This document shows positions 21,524-31,487 of a DNA stretch of 64,000 bases, piece after piece; position 1 is the stretch's first letter; each line of letters opens with the position of its first letter. The notes under the pieces are model-generated. The model saw only the letters and a program-made list of their open reading frames with translations. It did not search any database and was not told where the DNA came from. Origin of the DNA: Phellopilus nigrolimitatus. Taxonomy: Eukaryota; Basidiomycota; Agaricomycetes; Hymenochaetales; Hymenochaetaceae. Both the position numbers and the translations under genes were made by a program. The stretch lies in contig JAJOHG010000027.1 in the NCBI GenBank assembly GCA_021029095.1, positions 248,001 to 312,000 of the forward strand, given 5' to 3'.

Positions 21524-22112
21524 ATGCCCACGCCGCGACGCTCGCCGACCAGATCCTCATCCTCATCTGTCGTCTCCGCCGTCTCCGCCGTCTCCGCTGC
21601 ATCCGCATCCGCATCCGCATCCGCGGCTGCTTCCGCTGCTGCTTCCCACCGCGAGCCGCACTCGCACTCGCCCTCGCCCTCGCCACCGCCGCCACCGACC
21701 CACGCACCTGGCGCGCTGCTGCCGCGCATGGCGACGCACACGGCCACGGCCACGGCCACTATAGCGCCCGCGGCGGCTGCCGGGCTGCCCGATCTCGACA
21801 GCAGCAGCAACACGGGCACGGGCGCGGGCGCGCATAACTATTCGGGTTCGGGTTTGTATGGGAATGCGGGTGCGGGTGCGGGTGGTGCGGATGCGTTCGC
21901 GAACGCGCACGCGCACGCGCACGCGCGCGGATTCGGCGGATCATTCGCGAACGCGAACTCTGCGCTTTTTTTGGCGCGCGGCGACGCGGCGTCCTCCGCG
22001 TCCGCGTCCTCCTCCTCCCGCGCGGACGACTGGAGGATCCTCGCACTGACCGGCTCGGGCGAAGGCGCGGGCGAAGGCGCGGGCGTGGAATTCAACTCCA
22101 ACTCCAACTCTG

Positions 22113-22143
<31 letters not shown>

Positions 22144-25100
22144 CTCCTCTGGCGCCGGCTCTGGACCCGGCTCGGCAGCGGGATCGTCGTCATCCCCCGA
22201 TGGCGCGGCCCAAATATACGCGGGCGAGGCGCATGCCCAGCAGGCGTCTGCATCTGCATCTGCACCCGTGCCCGCGGGGCAGGGGCAGGGCCAGGGCCAG
22301 CACCACATTGGCGCCCAGGCCCGCCCGCTAGCACTATCTCCGCGATCGCTGAGGCGATCGCCGGCTGCGCCCACCGCTTCGGCGCTGCACCTCTCGCTCC
22401 TCCCTGCCGCTGCCGCCCCCTCGTCCGCGTCTGTGTACGTAGCTCCTCTTACCATCCGCGGGGCCGCTGCTGCTGATGCCAGCGCTCTTGTCGCCAGCGC
22501 GCCGTCTTCGGACACGAAGGACGCCGCCGCCGCCGCCGCCGCCACCGCGTCAGAGACGCAGGCGCTCTATTCGGCCCGCACCGCGCTGTTCGCCGGCTTC
22601 CCGCCGCTTCCCAACTTGGTGGACGTAGGGCTGTACGACGACGACGACAACGGCGGCGGGAGCGGCGGGGGCCGCCCGTTCCCCGCCCCGCACCACCTGC
22701 GCGAGTGGGCGTACCCCGCTGCACCGCCGCAGCAGCCGCCGCCATTCGGCGGCCTGGACCTCGCGCCCGCCGCCGCCGCCGCCGCTTCTGGGCCCGCGCG
22801 CCGGCACGCGCACGCGCTCTCGCCGGCGCTGCGCGGGCTGGACGTGGCAGCGTGGGGCGCCCGCCGCGGAGGCGGAGGCGGAGGCGCGTACGGCCCGCTC
22901 GACCCACCCGACGTGGTCGGCCCTATGAGCCCGCCTCCGTATCCGGGCGCCGCGGCGCTGGCCACGCGCGGGCGCTCGCGCTCCGCGAGCGTGCGGATCG
23001 GCGGCGGTGGCGGCGGCGCGGACGCGTCGCCGCCTTCTGAGGACTGTGCTCCTCCAGCCCAGGCAGCAGGCGCGGGGCTGTCTTCTCCGTTCGGCGCGCC
23101 GATCTCGCCCCGCGCGTCGTCGTCTGCGAATGCGCGGCCGGCTGCATCGGGCATGGGTGTGGGCATGGGCGTGCCTGGCCCTGCACCACCGCGCTCGCGA
23201 TCGCCCGCGCGCGCGAGGGGTGGCGTCGGAGTCGGAGTCGGAGTCGGAGTCGGAAGTGGGGTCGGAAGCCCCCGAAGCAGCGCGGCCGGCGCCTCTTCTG
23301 CCTTTTCTGCGGCTCCCGCGCACGCCCCGCCTTCTGGCGCGCGCGCGTCTTCTTCTTCTGCGGGCCACGCACGTGCGCACTCCTTCTCGCACCCGCACCC
23401 GCACTCGCACTCGCACGCGGATTCGCATTCGCATTCGCATTCGATTTCGCATACGCATACGCATTTGGATTTGGATTTGGATTTGGCGCAGATCCAGGAT
23501 CGGGCGAGTCGCGAGCGCCAGAGTGTGGCTCCCCCTGCCCCTGCCCCTGCCCCTGCCCAAGATGCGCGCCGTGCACGGGGGCGATCGGAGTCGCAAGGGG
23601 CATCAGCGTCAGCGTCGGAATACGGACACGGACGCGGTGTGAGTACAAATAGCGACGCGTTTGGTGCTGGGCTGGGTGTGCCGGGATCGTCGTATCTCGC
23701 GCAGGCGGCCGCCCCATCTCCAGCTCCAGCTTCGGCTTCGTTCGCGTACGCCGCGGCGTCGACCTCCATCGGTGCTGCATCTGCATCTGCATCTGCATCC
23801 GCATCTACATCTGCATCCGCATCCGCATCTGCAGCTGCAGCCGCATCGGGCGCGCAGAGCCAGGGCCAGGGACAGACGCGGAAGAAGAACCACGCGTGCT
23901 GGATGTGCCACAAGAGCTTCGACCGGCCGAGTACGCTACGCAAGGTGCGTCCGTTGCCCGCTCTTTCTTTCTACTATCGCACGCTTTTCTTCGCTCGCCC
24001 GCCTCTTCCCCGATCCAATACCCCACATTCCACATCCCCCACCTTCTGTCTCTTCTCGTCTTCTCGCATTCTCGCATTCTCCTAAAATTATACTGCCCCC
24101 CTTATCTCTGCCACGCCGCTGCCCGGGGGTTGCCGCGCATTAATTGCGTTCTGCGCCGCCGTGCACCCGCGCGCTGACGCAGCGCGCTGCGTCATGGCTT
24201 CGCGTGGCGCGCCCGATTTGACTGCAGTGTTTCCTGCGAACTGACGCCCGCTATCTTTCCCTTCCTTTTTCTTTTTTTGGCTGCCCCGGCATGCCCGCGC
24301 ACCCCCGCGCTGCGTACATTATCCGCGACGACGCAATGTCTGATCGCAACCACACCCGAACACCCCGAACACCTGCATCGCACGCGCGCCCCACCATCGC
24401 ACCCGCACGCCGGCTCCTCCAGCACCTCCTCGTGCACACGGGCGAGAAAGGTCAGTCAATCAGTCTCTGCGTTCTCTCTTTTTCGTTTTCACGGATCCGC
24501 CATTACTTCTTGCCGTTCCTCGCATTTTGTTGGAGTTTTTTTCTTTTCTTATTTCACCCTTCTTCTTCCTTTCCTTTTTTTGGTCCTTTACTCTCTCCCA
24601 ATCACCGCCGCTCATAAGCTCCCCCCGTCCGCGTGATCCTGAAACACGCCTCCGCGTGCGCGGGGCCTCTGTGGCTTGGCTTGGAGACGGGACGCACCTT
24701 ATCCGCGTTTTATATATATATATCATTTGCGTGATATAACGCGGATTCGCATAGTCCGGAATACATCCATCCATACACCCATCCCAGCTCTCTTCTCGCC
24801 GATGCGCCGCCGTTCGCCTGACGCGCGCAGCGCAATAATATAAATTGGCGTCGCCGCTCTGCTGATATTCCTTCCTTCCGCTTGCTTGCTTGCAATTTTT
24901 TCCATCGCTCGCTCGCTCGCTCGCTCCGCTGTGTCTGTCTTGTCTTGTCTGTCTGCCTGCGCGACGTGCTTACGGAACCCGTTCGCCCCCGCAGCCTTCG
25001 TCTGCACGATCTGCGGCCGCCGCTTCGGCGTCGCCTCCAACCTCAACCGCCACACGCGCCGCTGCGCCGCGCGCCCCGTCAACAGCCTCGGTGCCGCCGC

Positions 25101-26271
25101 ACCCGCCCCGCCAGCGCACGCATCGACCGCACCTGCACCGACCGCGCCCCCCACCGACCCGCCTGCCGCTTTATCCCTAAACGTAACCGCAACCGCAACC
25201 GCAACCGCAACCGCAACAGCGGACCCGCACCTGCACCCCGACACGATGGCCCGCGAGGCGACGAACCCGGACGTGCGGCGCGCCGCGCGCGAGCAGGAGG
25301 CGAGCGACGGGGACCCGCTCCCGCTGCCGCTGCCGCTCCCGTTCCCGCGCACGCCGCCGGCGCCTGCTTCTACTTCCTCCTCGACACCCGCCTCTGCACA
25401 TATCTCCCCATCGACGACGCGCGCGCGCCCGCCGCGGGGCCGCCGCCGCACGCGCGCGCGCTCGCCGGCGGCGGCCGGCGCGGCTCAGGGCGCCGACGCC
25501 CGGGCTTCTGTACGCGCCTACGAGCAGCGCCGCCCGCTCTCGGCGCACGCCAGCGCCAGCACCAGCACCAACACCAACACCAACACTCCAGCCGGCGCCG
25601 CGGCGGCCACGGAGGGCGGCGAGCGCCCGAAGCGGCGGCGGCGCGCGCCGTCGCCGTCGCGCTGGGTGCCGCTCTCGCTGCGCGCGTTCTCGCTGACGCC
25701 GCCGCGGCACCGCGCGAGCACGCCGCTGCCGCCCGTCGCGCCCGGGTTCGACGCGGCGACGGGCGCGTACGAGGAGCGCGACTCGTTCGCGGGCGCGCCG
25801 GCGACGCCTCCGGGCGAGGGCGAGGGCACGGACGACGCAGACGACGACGAAAACGCGGGCGCGGGGGCAGGGACGGACGAGAACGCGGCGCCCGGCGTGG
25901 GTGCGGGCGCGGGCGCGGAGACGGCGCTCCTTGCGGGGCTCGGCGGCGGCGCGGGCCTCGGGCGCGCGGGCGCGGCGCGCCGCCGGGCGGAGCGCGCGCG
26001 CAACTTTGAGTATGCGCCGTACCACCCGTGCGGGTGGGCGGGGCGGCTGCCCGGGCCGGCGGTCGTCGGCGGGGACCTGACGAACTATGGTGCGAGGGAC
26101 GCGTTGGGTGGCGGGGCAGGGGGCGGAGGCGCGGGTGCGGGCGGGGAGGGGGGAGGGGGGAGTTATGGGTTTTATCGGTATGGGGGTGGGGGTGGAGGTG
26201 GGGGTGCTGGGGCGGGGGCGGGACCGGGGGCGAGTTATATGTATGAGTTTTCGCTGGCGGCGAGTGGGTAA
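21524..26271 (+). CDS. Two-finger C2H2 zinc-finger protein with low-complexity arms
   Basis: Three exons in phase: 21524-23944, 24423-24450 and 24995-26271; about 1241 residues from this start. The N-terminal 800 residues are Ala/Ser/Gly/Pro-rich with His-Ser and Leu-Asp dipeptide runs. Finger 1 starts in exon 1 (KNHACWMCHKSFDRPSTLRK) and is completed by the 28-nt middle exon (HLLVHTGEK). Finger 2 (FVCTICGRRFGVASNLNRH then TRRC) opens exon 3. Linker and spacing fit canonical DNA-binding fingers, so a nuclear transcription factor is likely. The tail has AFSLTPPRHR, YAPYHPCGWAGRL and a Gly-rich end with YMYEFSLAASG. The start is uncertain: the frame is open further upstream and MATHT at 21728 is possible. 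Targets are unknown. Confidence 0.75.
24710..24724 (+). repeat. TA dinucleotide run
   Basis: Short (TA)n run in the second intron of the zinc-finger gene. Confidence 0.7.
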
Positions 26272-27039
26272 AAGGGCGGGTGTGTCGGGTGTAAAGTGTC
26301 TGTTTTTGCTTTCTCTGTTTCTCTGTTTCTCTCTCTCTCTTTCTTTCTCTTTCGTTTTCTTTTCGCCTTTTCCACCTGTGCCAGTGTGTGCTTTATCCTC
26401 CCCTGTTATTCTTGCCATCGCTTTTCCTTCCTTGCTCCTCTTTTCTTTTTATTTGTCACTTGTTCCGCTGTCGCTATATCGACTATGTATGTACTGCTAT
26501 ACTCCAATACGTGACGGCGTGCTCTGCTCTGCTCTGCGCTGCTCATCTGCTGCCACCTTTCGTCTGCCTGCATTAAAAATAAATTAATAAATTAAAAGCC
26601 CTGTGATCTTCGCTCTAGGCTGGAAGCTGCCAGTGGACCTCCGAATGCGGCGACGAAGCCGCCCGTTTGGGACGGCCGGCGATCCCTCATTTCGTTTTTT
26701 TTTTTCCCCTGCTTTCCGCTTTTGTTGCTTACGACTTTTTGAGACTTTCCTTTCTTTCGTGTTCTCGCTGCAGCACAAGCGGCAGTCTGCGGTGCGCAGG
26801 GGCCGGCACGTCTGGCTCGCCTGCTCGCCGTTGGCGCCCCCACCCTGAAATGCCGCCCGGAGCTGCCCGGCACTCGAGCAGTGCAGTGTTCGAGCCTGGC
26901 ACCAGCGCTGACTGGCTGACGGCGACGGCAGCTTCGGCCGCGCGCATCGGGCTGGTGGCGTCAATCTGGGCGGGGGGCGCGGCGCGGCGCAGCGCTCTGG
27001 GCCTGCTTGTACATACATGCATATACAATGTGCATGTGT

Positions 27040-27436
27040 GTCCACGCAAAGATGGGTGTTGCATAAGTAATGCCAAAATGCTGACCACAATGCTCGTGCA
27101 TTGCCGTGAAATGCTATCCAGCCTGGCAACGCACATGCATGTTTGTGCTATCAGTGGTGCATAATGCCTGCTCTTTGCATGCAATCGTCGGTGGCATAGC
27201 AGCCAACGCCAAGGATATGTGCTCCAGCAAACTCGCCTGCTGCAACGGTTGCCACCCATGGTGCATTTGTGCTCTGCCAAGGAGCAACAGAGCCTGCCCC
27301 AGTGCAATGTGATTCAGTGCAATGTTGTGGGGCAGCACTATATAAACCAGCTCAGTGTGCTGCTTTCAGAGCATCATCAGAACATAGACCTACTTGCAAC
27401 TCAATAACAACAAAGGCCCACAACAATCTCAGAAAG
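27040..27436 (+). promoter_or_regulatory. Conserved family F promoter and leader, copy 3
   Basis: Carries the full module: CCACGCAAAGATGGG, ATGCTGACCACAATGCT, GCATGCAATCGTCGGTGGCA, CCAGCAAACTCGCCTGCTGC, GCCAAGGAGCAACAGAGCCT, GCCCCAGTGCAATGTGATTC, TTGTGGGGCAGCA, TATATAAA at 27339-27346, GCTTTCAGAGCATCATCAGA and a leader with AACAACAA. It is followed by the leader intron 27437-27500. Confidence 0.88.
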
Positions 27437-27501
27437 GTGAGTGTTTCTTATTGGTACTCAAGTCTGTTTGGGAACTTACACCTTTGGCTATGGTGCTCAG
27501 A

Positions 27502-28041
27502 ATGACATCCCAAGAATGGCTCGAACCAGACTCTGTCTTCCTTGTCTTTGGCACTGAGTCGCCACCAGAAGAAGTCGGCAACAGGAAAACATGGTTAGCG
27601 CAGACTGATACTAGTGGCGGGTGCCAACTCCTCGAGTGCATCCGCACACACAACAGCATAAAGTATGGCACAGTTCTCGTGAAAGACGCGGCTGTGAGCA
27701 GCCTGCACACAGACCAGTCGGTCCAGCTGCACCGCGCCATCAGGCTCATGAAGGAGAAACAGGAGTTTGAGGCGGCAGTGTACCTTGTGATGATGTGTGC
27801 CTGCTACCCCCCGGGCCCGGGCGTTACACATACCAACTGGATTGCGGAGCCACTAAAAATTCCACCTGCCAAATGGGAACGTGGTGACCCGAAGGAGCAG
27901 GAGCTGGCAAAGCAAATCGTGTGCGCGGTGCTTGAGCACGGGAACGCGCCACACACCACTGGGCCGCGCATCTCCACACTGGAGCAGGTTACGGGCAAGA
28001 TTGGAAGAGAAAACCAGGAGTGGCTCTATGCCAATAGATAA
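27502..28041 (+). CDS. Family F protein, copy 3 (unrecognised)
   Basis: 179 residues from the ATG one base after the leader-intron acceptor. Blocks: MTSQEWLEPDSVFLVFGTES, NRKTWLAQTD, CQLLECIR, DAAVSSLHTDQSVQLHRAIR, then a variable centre with a Pro/Gly patch and PAKWERGDP, then ELAKQIVCAVLEHGNAPHTT followed by GPRISTLEQV. This is the best reference for the family because it aligns to each other copy. No signal peptide, membrane segment or known catalytic motif is visible. The frame also runs open through the leader intron up to 27394, but conservation of the splice sites across copies 1-3 favours the later ATG. Confidence 0.72.
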   Translation: MTSQEWLEPDSVFLVFGTESPPEEVGNRKTWLAQTDTSGGCQLLECIRTHNSIKYGTVLVKDAAVSSLHTDQSVQLHRAIRLMKEKQEFEAAVYLVMMCACYPPGPGVTHTNWIAEPLKIPPAKWERGDPKEQELAKQIVCAVLEHGNAPHTTGPRISTLEQVTGKIGRENQEWLYANR

Positions 28042-28619
28042 GAACTTCCACTAGGTCGGTAGGCAGAAAATCCGTATATGATAATGTGTGGTCAATTGAC
28101 AATATAAAATATGGATATGCATCATGTGAGGTCGGTTGCCATCGTGGCTGTGACACTTTAGAACTGCCAACAATAGCCTAGTCCTCTGTTTTAGGGTTTT
28201 CGTATCACATAACCTCTGAATAAGCACAGACTGATCCTTCCACCGACCTTTATGCAGTATGTGAGATTCGACTGTAGGGCAGAAAGGATGCACGGCAGGT
28301 GCACTCTGCGCCGTTAGGGTGTTCGCGCTCGTGCGGCACATATCCACACGAAGTGGACACCGTAGCCAAGTGTCATGACCCGCAACTCAATATTTGTGTG
28401 GATTTATATGACAGCATGAGCTTGGGCTTGCGGAGACGGGGGTTTCAAAAGCGTGAGGTGGTTTGCCAAGTGCTTGTCGTAAAAGCCGGGATCGCGATTG
28501 AGAATGGATTGGGAAGTATGTGGCTTGTCCAGTGCGAAAGAAAAAAACGAGTGTATTCCTGTTGAAGAGTTCCCTGTGCTAGGTGCGCGTCCGTTCGTCG
28601 ACATCAATAAGAAAAGATA

Positions 28620-29085
28620 GAGCGTCAGGAGTATCCATAGCACAGATGGTAAGAGGAGAAAAAACAATCACGCATAGAAACTTAATTGAACCGTCAACGG
28701 TACATATCTGCATCGGGAAAAAGTCCAGAAAGCGTCGCTCAAGCAATTCAATCGTCAGACAAATACAGCGGAAGGTTGGACACGCATCTCCTGCGCTTAC
28801 TATCTATATACATACCTTCTACATTTCCATACCCGCTGTTACAACACGGACACGGCGTTCAGACGACGAAACGATCACCCACGCACCAGCTCCATCGTCA
28901 GCGTCTGCAATTATGGGCGGCATGGCTTGGCTGGGAGAAACGGACGCTGGCACGCCTGGTTGTTCTGTATCATAGCAGGTCGACTTATTTAGCGGCCGAA
29001 GAGTAGAGAAATAAACAATTAGAAAGACAAACGTACGGTGTGGACGGAACAGCGACACCCGAGCTGGGCGTACTGAGGATACGGC
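28620..29085 (-). repeat. Segment S, copy C
   Basis: Third copy, inverted relative to A and B. Its right extension (about 29085-29170) matches copy B and encodes on the minus strand HAPAGYNYGPGPGQPG. It is followed by a short piece of zinc-finger coding DNA (plus-strand frame EQRRPLSAQG) at about 29200-29250. Confidence 0.65.
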
Positions 29086-29599
29086 GGCTCGCCCGTATAG
29101 AAGCGCCCCCGGCTGTCCGGGACCAGGCCCATAATTGTATCCCGCAGGCGCGTGGAAGGCATACTGCTGTGTGACGCCGGGCTCCCACACACGCATACGA
29201 GCAGCGCCGCCCGCTCTCGGCGCAGGGCCAGGCGGCGCACGCCAGCAGCACCAGTCTTGAACCTCCGGTGTGCGGAAGACCACTGCACCTTCGGCAACTG
29301 CAGCAACAGCATAGATCAGATCGAGAGCAAACTCCCAGCAGCTGCCCTCCGAGTTCGGGGGATAATGAAGAGGAACGCACGCTAAACATGGACACGACCC
29401 AGCATACCCGCCGTATATTATGGGCTCTCGTGCGATGGACGCCGCGACGCCGACGCCAACGCGCTGCCCATCGCCCGTCGTACCAGGGAGAAGCGACCGC
29501 CCTCCTTTCCTCCTTCTCCTACTGATCCGCTGCTCGGCCCGCTCGTCAGCCTCACACGCGGTGCAGTGCCCCCCTCTGCCCGGGCGTCCGGGCCTTGCG

Positions 29600-30330
29600 C
29601 ATCGCCACGCATGTGCGCGCTCCTGTCTCTGCAGGGTCGCGCTCCCCGGGGTCAGAATGGGACGAATGAAAATAGAACCGCAGGCGCGCCATTACAGCCA
29701 TACGCGCGCAGAGTCCGCGGACGGCGCCCTCGTGGCGTGGGAGATATCGTATCGTTTCACGCGCGAAACATGGACTGTATGTATAGCGCGGATAAGTTTG
29801 ACGTGTCCGCGTTTCCTTTCTGCGTCTCCTCGCGCGGAAGATCTTCAGCACGCGAAAGTCACAAGACGCGGTCGCATGGACGTCGGCACGCTGGAGAACG
29901 AAACAACGAGCACGAGATGAGACAGCGCTGACGGTTGACGGTGACGGTGACTTGAAGGTGAAAGCCGTGTCGAGCCAATGCAGTCTGCGCGCACGAAGGC
30001 CTGGCGCCTCTTATCTGTATTGCTCGCCGCGCTCGTCATTTTTGACTAGGTCACTGGGCTGGTTTCGAGCGCTCCTCTCTGCAGGCTCGCGTACCACAGG
30101 GCCAGAATGACAGTATAAAAAGGGATAATCCGAAATACATCATTGCCGCCATGCGCGTGCAAACTCCATGGACAGCGCCTTCTCGGGGAGCGCCTGCCAG
30201 AATCATAAAAGGGCACGGCTAAGGAGATATCGTTTCGCGCGCGAAACTTGAACTTGATATTGGAGGCACTGCATGTGTCAGCGCAGAAGATCTTCAGTAT
30301 GGGAACGCATTCGCAAAAGGCTTGTATTCT
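29600..30330 (+). repeat. Imperfect direct repeat, about 450 bp spacing
   Basis: The block at about 29625-29850 recurs at about 30080-30300. Shared landmarks in order are CTGCAGGNTCGCG, a GGNCAGAATG type run, GACGGCGCC or GACAGCGCC, GGAGATATCGT, TTTCNCGCGCGAAAC and GAAGATCTTCAG. Spacing is similar but identity is moderate, so the duplication is old. No intact frame is present in either unit. Confidence 0.55.
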
Positions 30331-31060
30331 GTCGTCGAGGAATGATATCGGCTGCTTAGTGCGTACGTGTCGTCGATGTGCCGAAGAACGGGACAAGGAG
30401 TGCGAGATCGAGAAGGGCATGGTCGAAGGCGCCGACGCGCAAGCGCATCCTCGCTGCGGTGAAGGAGAATGTGGAGCTCGTGTGAGGCGGACTTGTTCTC
30501 TTCCTACGATGTGGTCCTATATGTTTTTTTCTGCAGGTTGAATGACCGAATAACCCGGAGGAGGGCACGATGTCGCATGCGATTTTCATCCGCGTGTTGT
30601 GGGAGTATCTTGTGGAGGAGAAACTTCGTCATGAGCTCTTTGAGGCGCAAGCTACCTTATATTTATAACCAAGCGTTTGTTTTCTGTTTCTGACATGGAT
30701 AGCGGATCAGGTATGTCGAGGGAAAAGAGACCCATCGTCTTTAATATTAGAATTCTAGGATCAAAAACAAGTCGCAAAGGTACTCAAGCTACATGTAAAA
30801 CGAACGTGCAAGGACGACGAGGCGCAAGCTCGTCCTGTTCACCGCCCTGGACGCGACCGAGTGCGTTTCTCTATCTTATTCAACCTGTTGCCTGACCCGT
30901 CCGTTCCAGCAACACAAAGCTCACGGAAAAAGGCACGTAGTCCACGTCGCGCGCGCAGGCGAGCTGTACGCGTACCCACAGGGCTGGCGCGCGCTGCTCT
31001 ACCTGCTCGTTCCGCGTGCGCCGCGCCACTTCACGCCCGCGCAGAGCGCGTGGCTCGCCG
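30240..31060 (+). pseudogene. Decayed gene of unknown identity
   Basis: Protein-like stretches occur in order but in different frames and with stops between: YGNAFAKGLYSVVEE, RKRILAAVKENVELV, then after a TTTTTTTCTGCAG acceptor TMSHAIFIRVLWEYLVEEK and LRHELFEAQATL, then KVLKLHVKRTCKDDEAQ, VLFTALDATECVSL, and GELYAYPQGWRALLYLL with RHFTPAQSAWLAE. An intron-like GTATGT...CAAAG lies between blocks. The sum resembles one decayed multi-exon gene. I do not recognise the family. It ends where the family F copy 4 promoter begins. Confidence 0.5.
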
Positions 31061-31074
31061 AAACAATGTGCATA

Positions 31075-31460
31075 AGCTTCCACGCAAAACGGGCGTGTGC
31101 ATAACGCTGACCACAATGCTTGTGCATCGTCACAAAGTGCTATCCACCCTGGCAATGCGGATGCACATCTTTGCTGCCACCGGTGCATTTTTCCTGCTCT
31201 TTGCGTTGCGGCGCATGCAATCGTCAGTGGCATGGCAGCCAATGTCAAGGATACATGCTCCAGCAAACTCGCCCGCTGCAATGGTTGCCACCCATGGTGC
31301 ATGTTCCCTGCCAAGGAGCAACAAAGCCTGCCCCAGTGCAAAGGCGGTTCTTTGCAATGTTGTGGTGCAGCACTATATAAACCTGTCCTGTCAGCTGCTT
31401 TCAGAGCATCCTCAGAACACAGACTTACTTACAGAACAACAACAACAAAGACACACAGAA
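31075..31460 (+). promoter_or_regulatory. Conserved family F promoter and leader, copy 4
   Basis: Full module: CCACGCAAAACGGGCG, CGCTGACCACAATGCTTGTG, ATGCAATCGTCAGTGGCATG, CCAGCAAACTCGCCCGCTGC, GCCAAGGAGCAACAAAGCCT, GCCCCAGTGCAAAGGCGGTT, CTTTGCAATGTTGTGGTGCA, TATATAAA at 31374-31381, GCTTTCAGAGCATCCTCAGA and a leader with (AAC)n. The leader then runs into a poly-A tract of about 20 bases. Confidence 0.88.
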
Positions 31461-31487
31461 AACAAAAAAAAAAAAAAAAAAAGACAA

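Larger units (their letters stand above)
24943..29085 (+). repeat. Right arm of large inverted duplication
   Basis: Partner of the left arm. It contains the intact last exon of the zinc-finger gene, its 3' region, the family F promoter and copy 3 gene, and segment S copy C. It is the likely donor, because its zinc-finger exon joins an intact gene and the left copy does not. Confidence 0.85.

Noticed and set aside
22550..23943. Long minus-strand open frames (up to about 460 codons) opposite the zinc-finger gene
   Set aside because: They are the antisense of GC-rich low-complexity coding DNA, have Arg/Pro/Ala composition and no motifs, and the plus strand explains the region.
24723..25451. 242-codon minus-strand frame across the last zinc-finger exon
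   Set aside because: Antisense shadow of the finger-2 exon and its simple Asn-Arg type DNA repeat.
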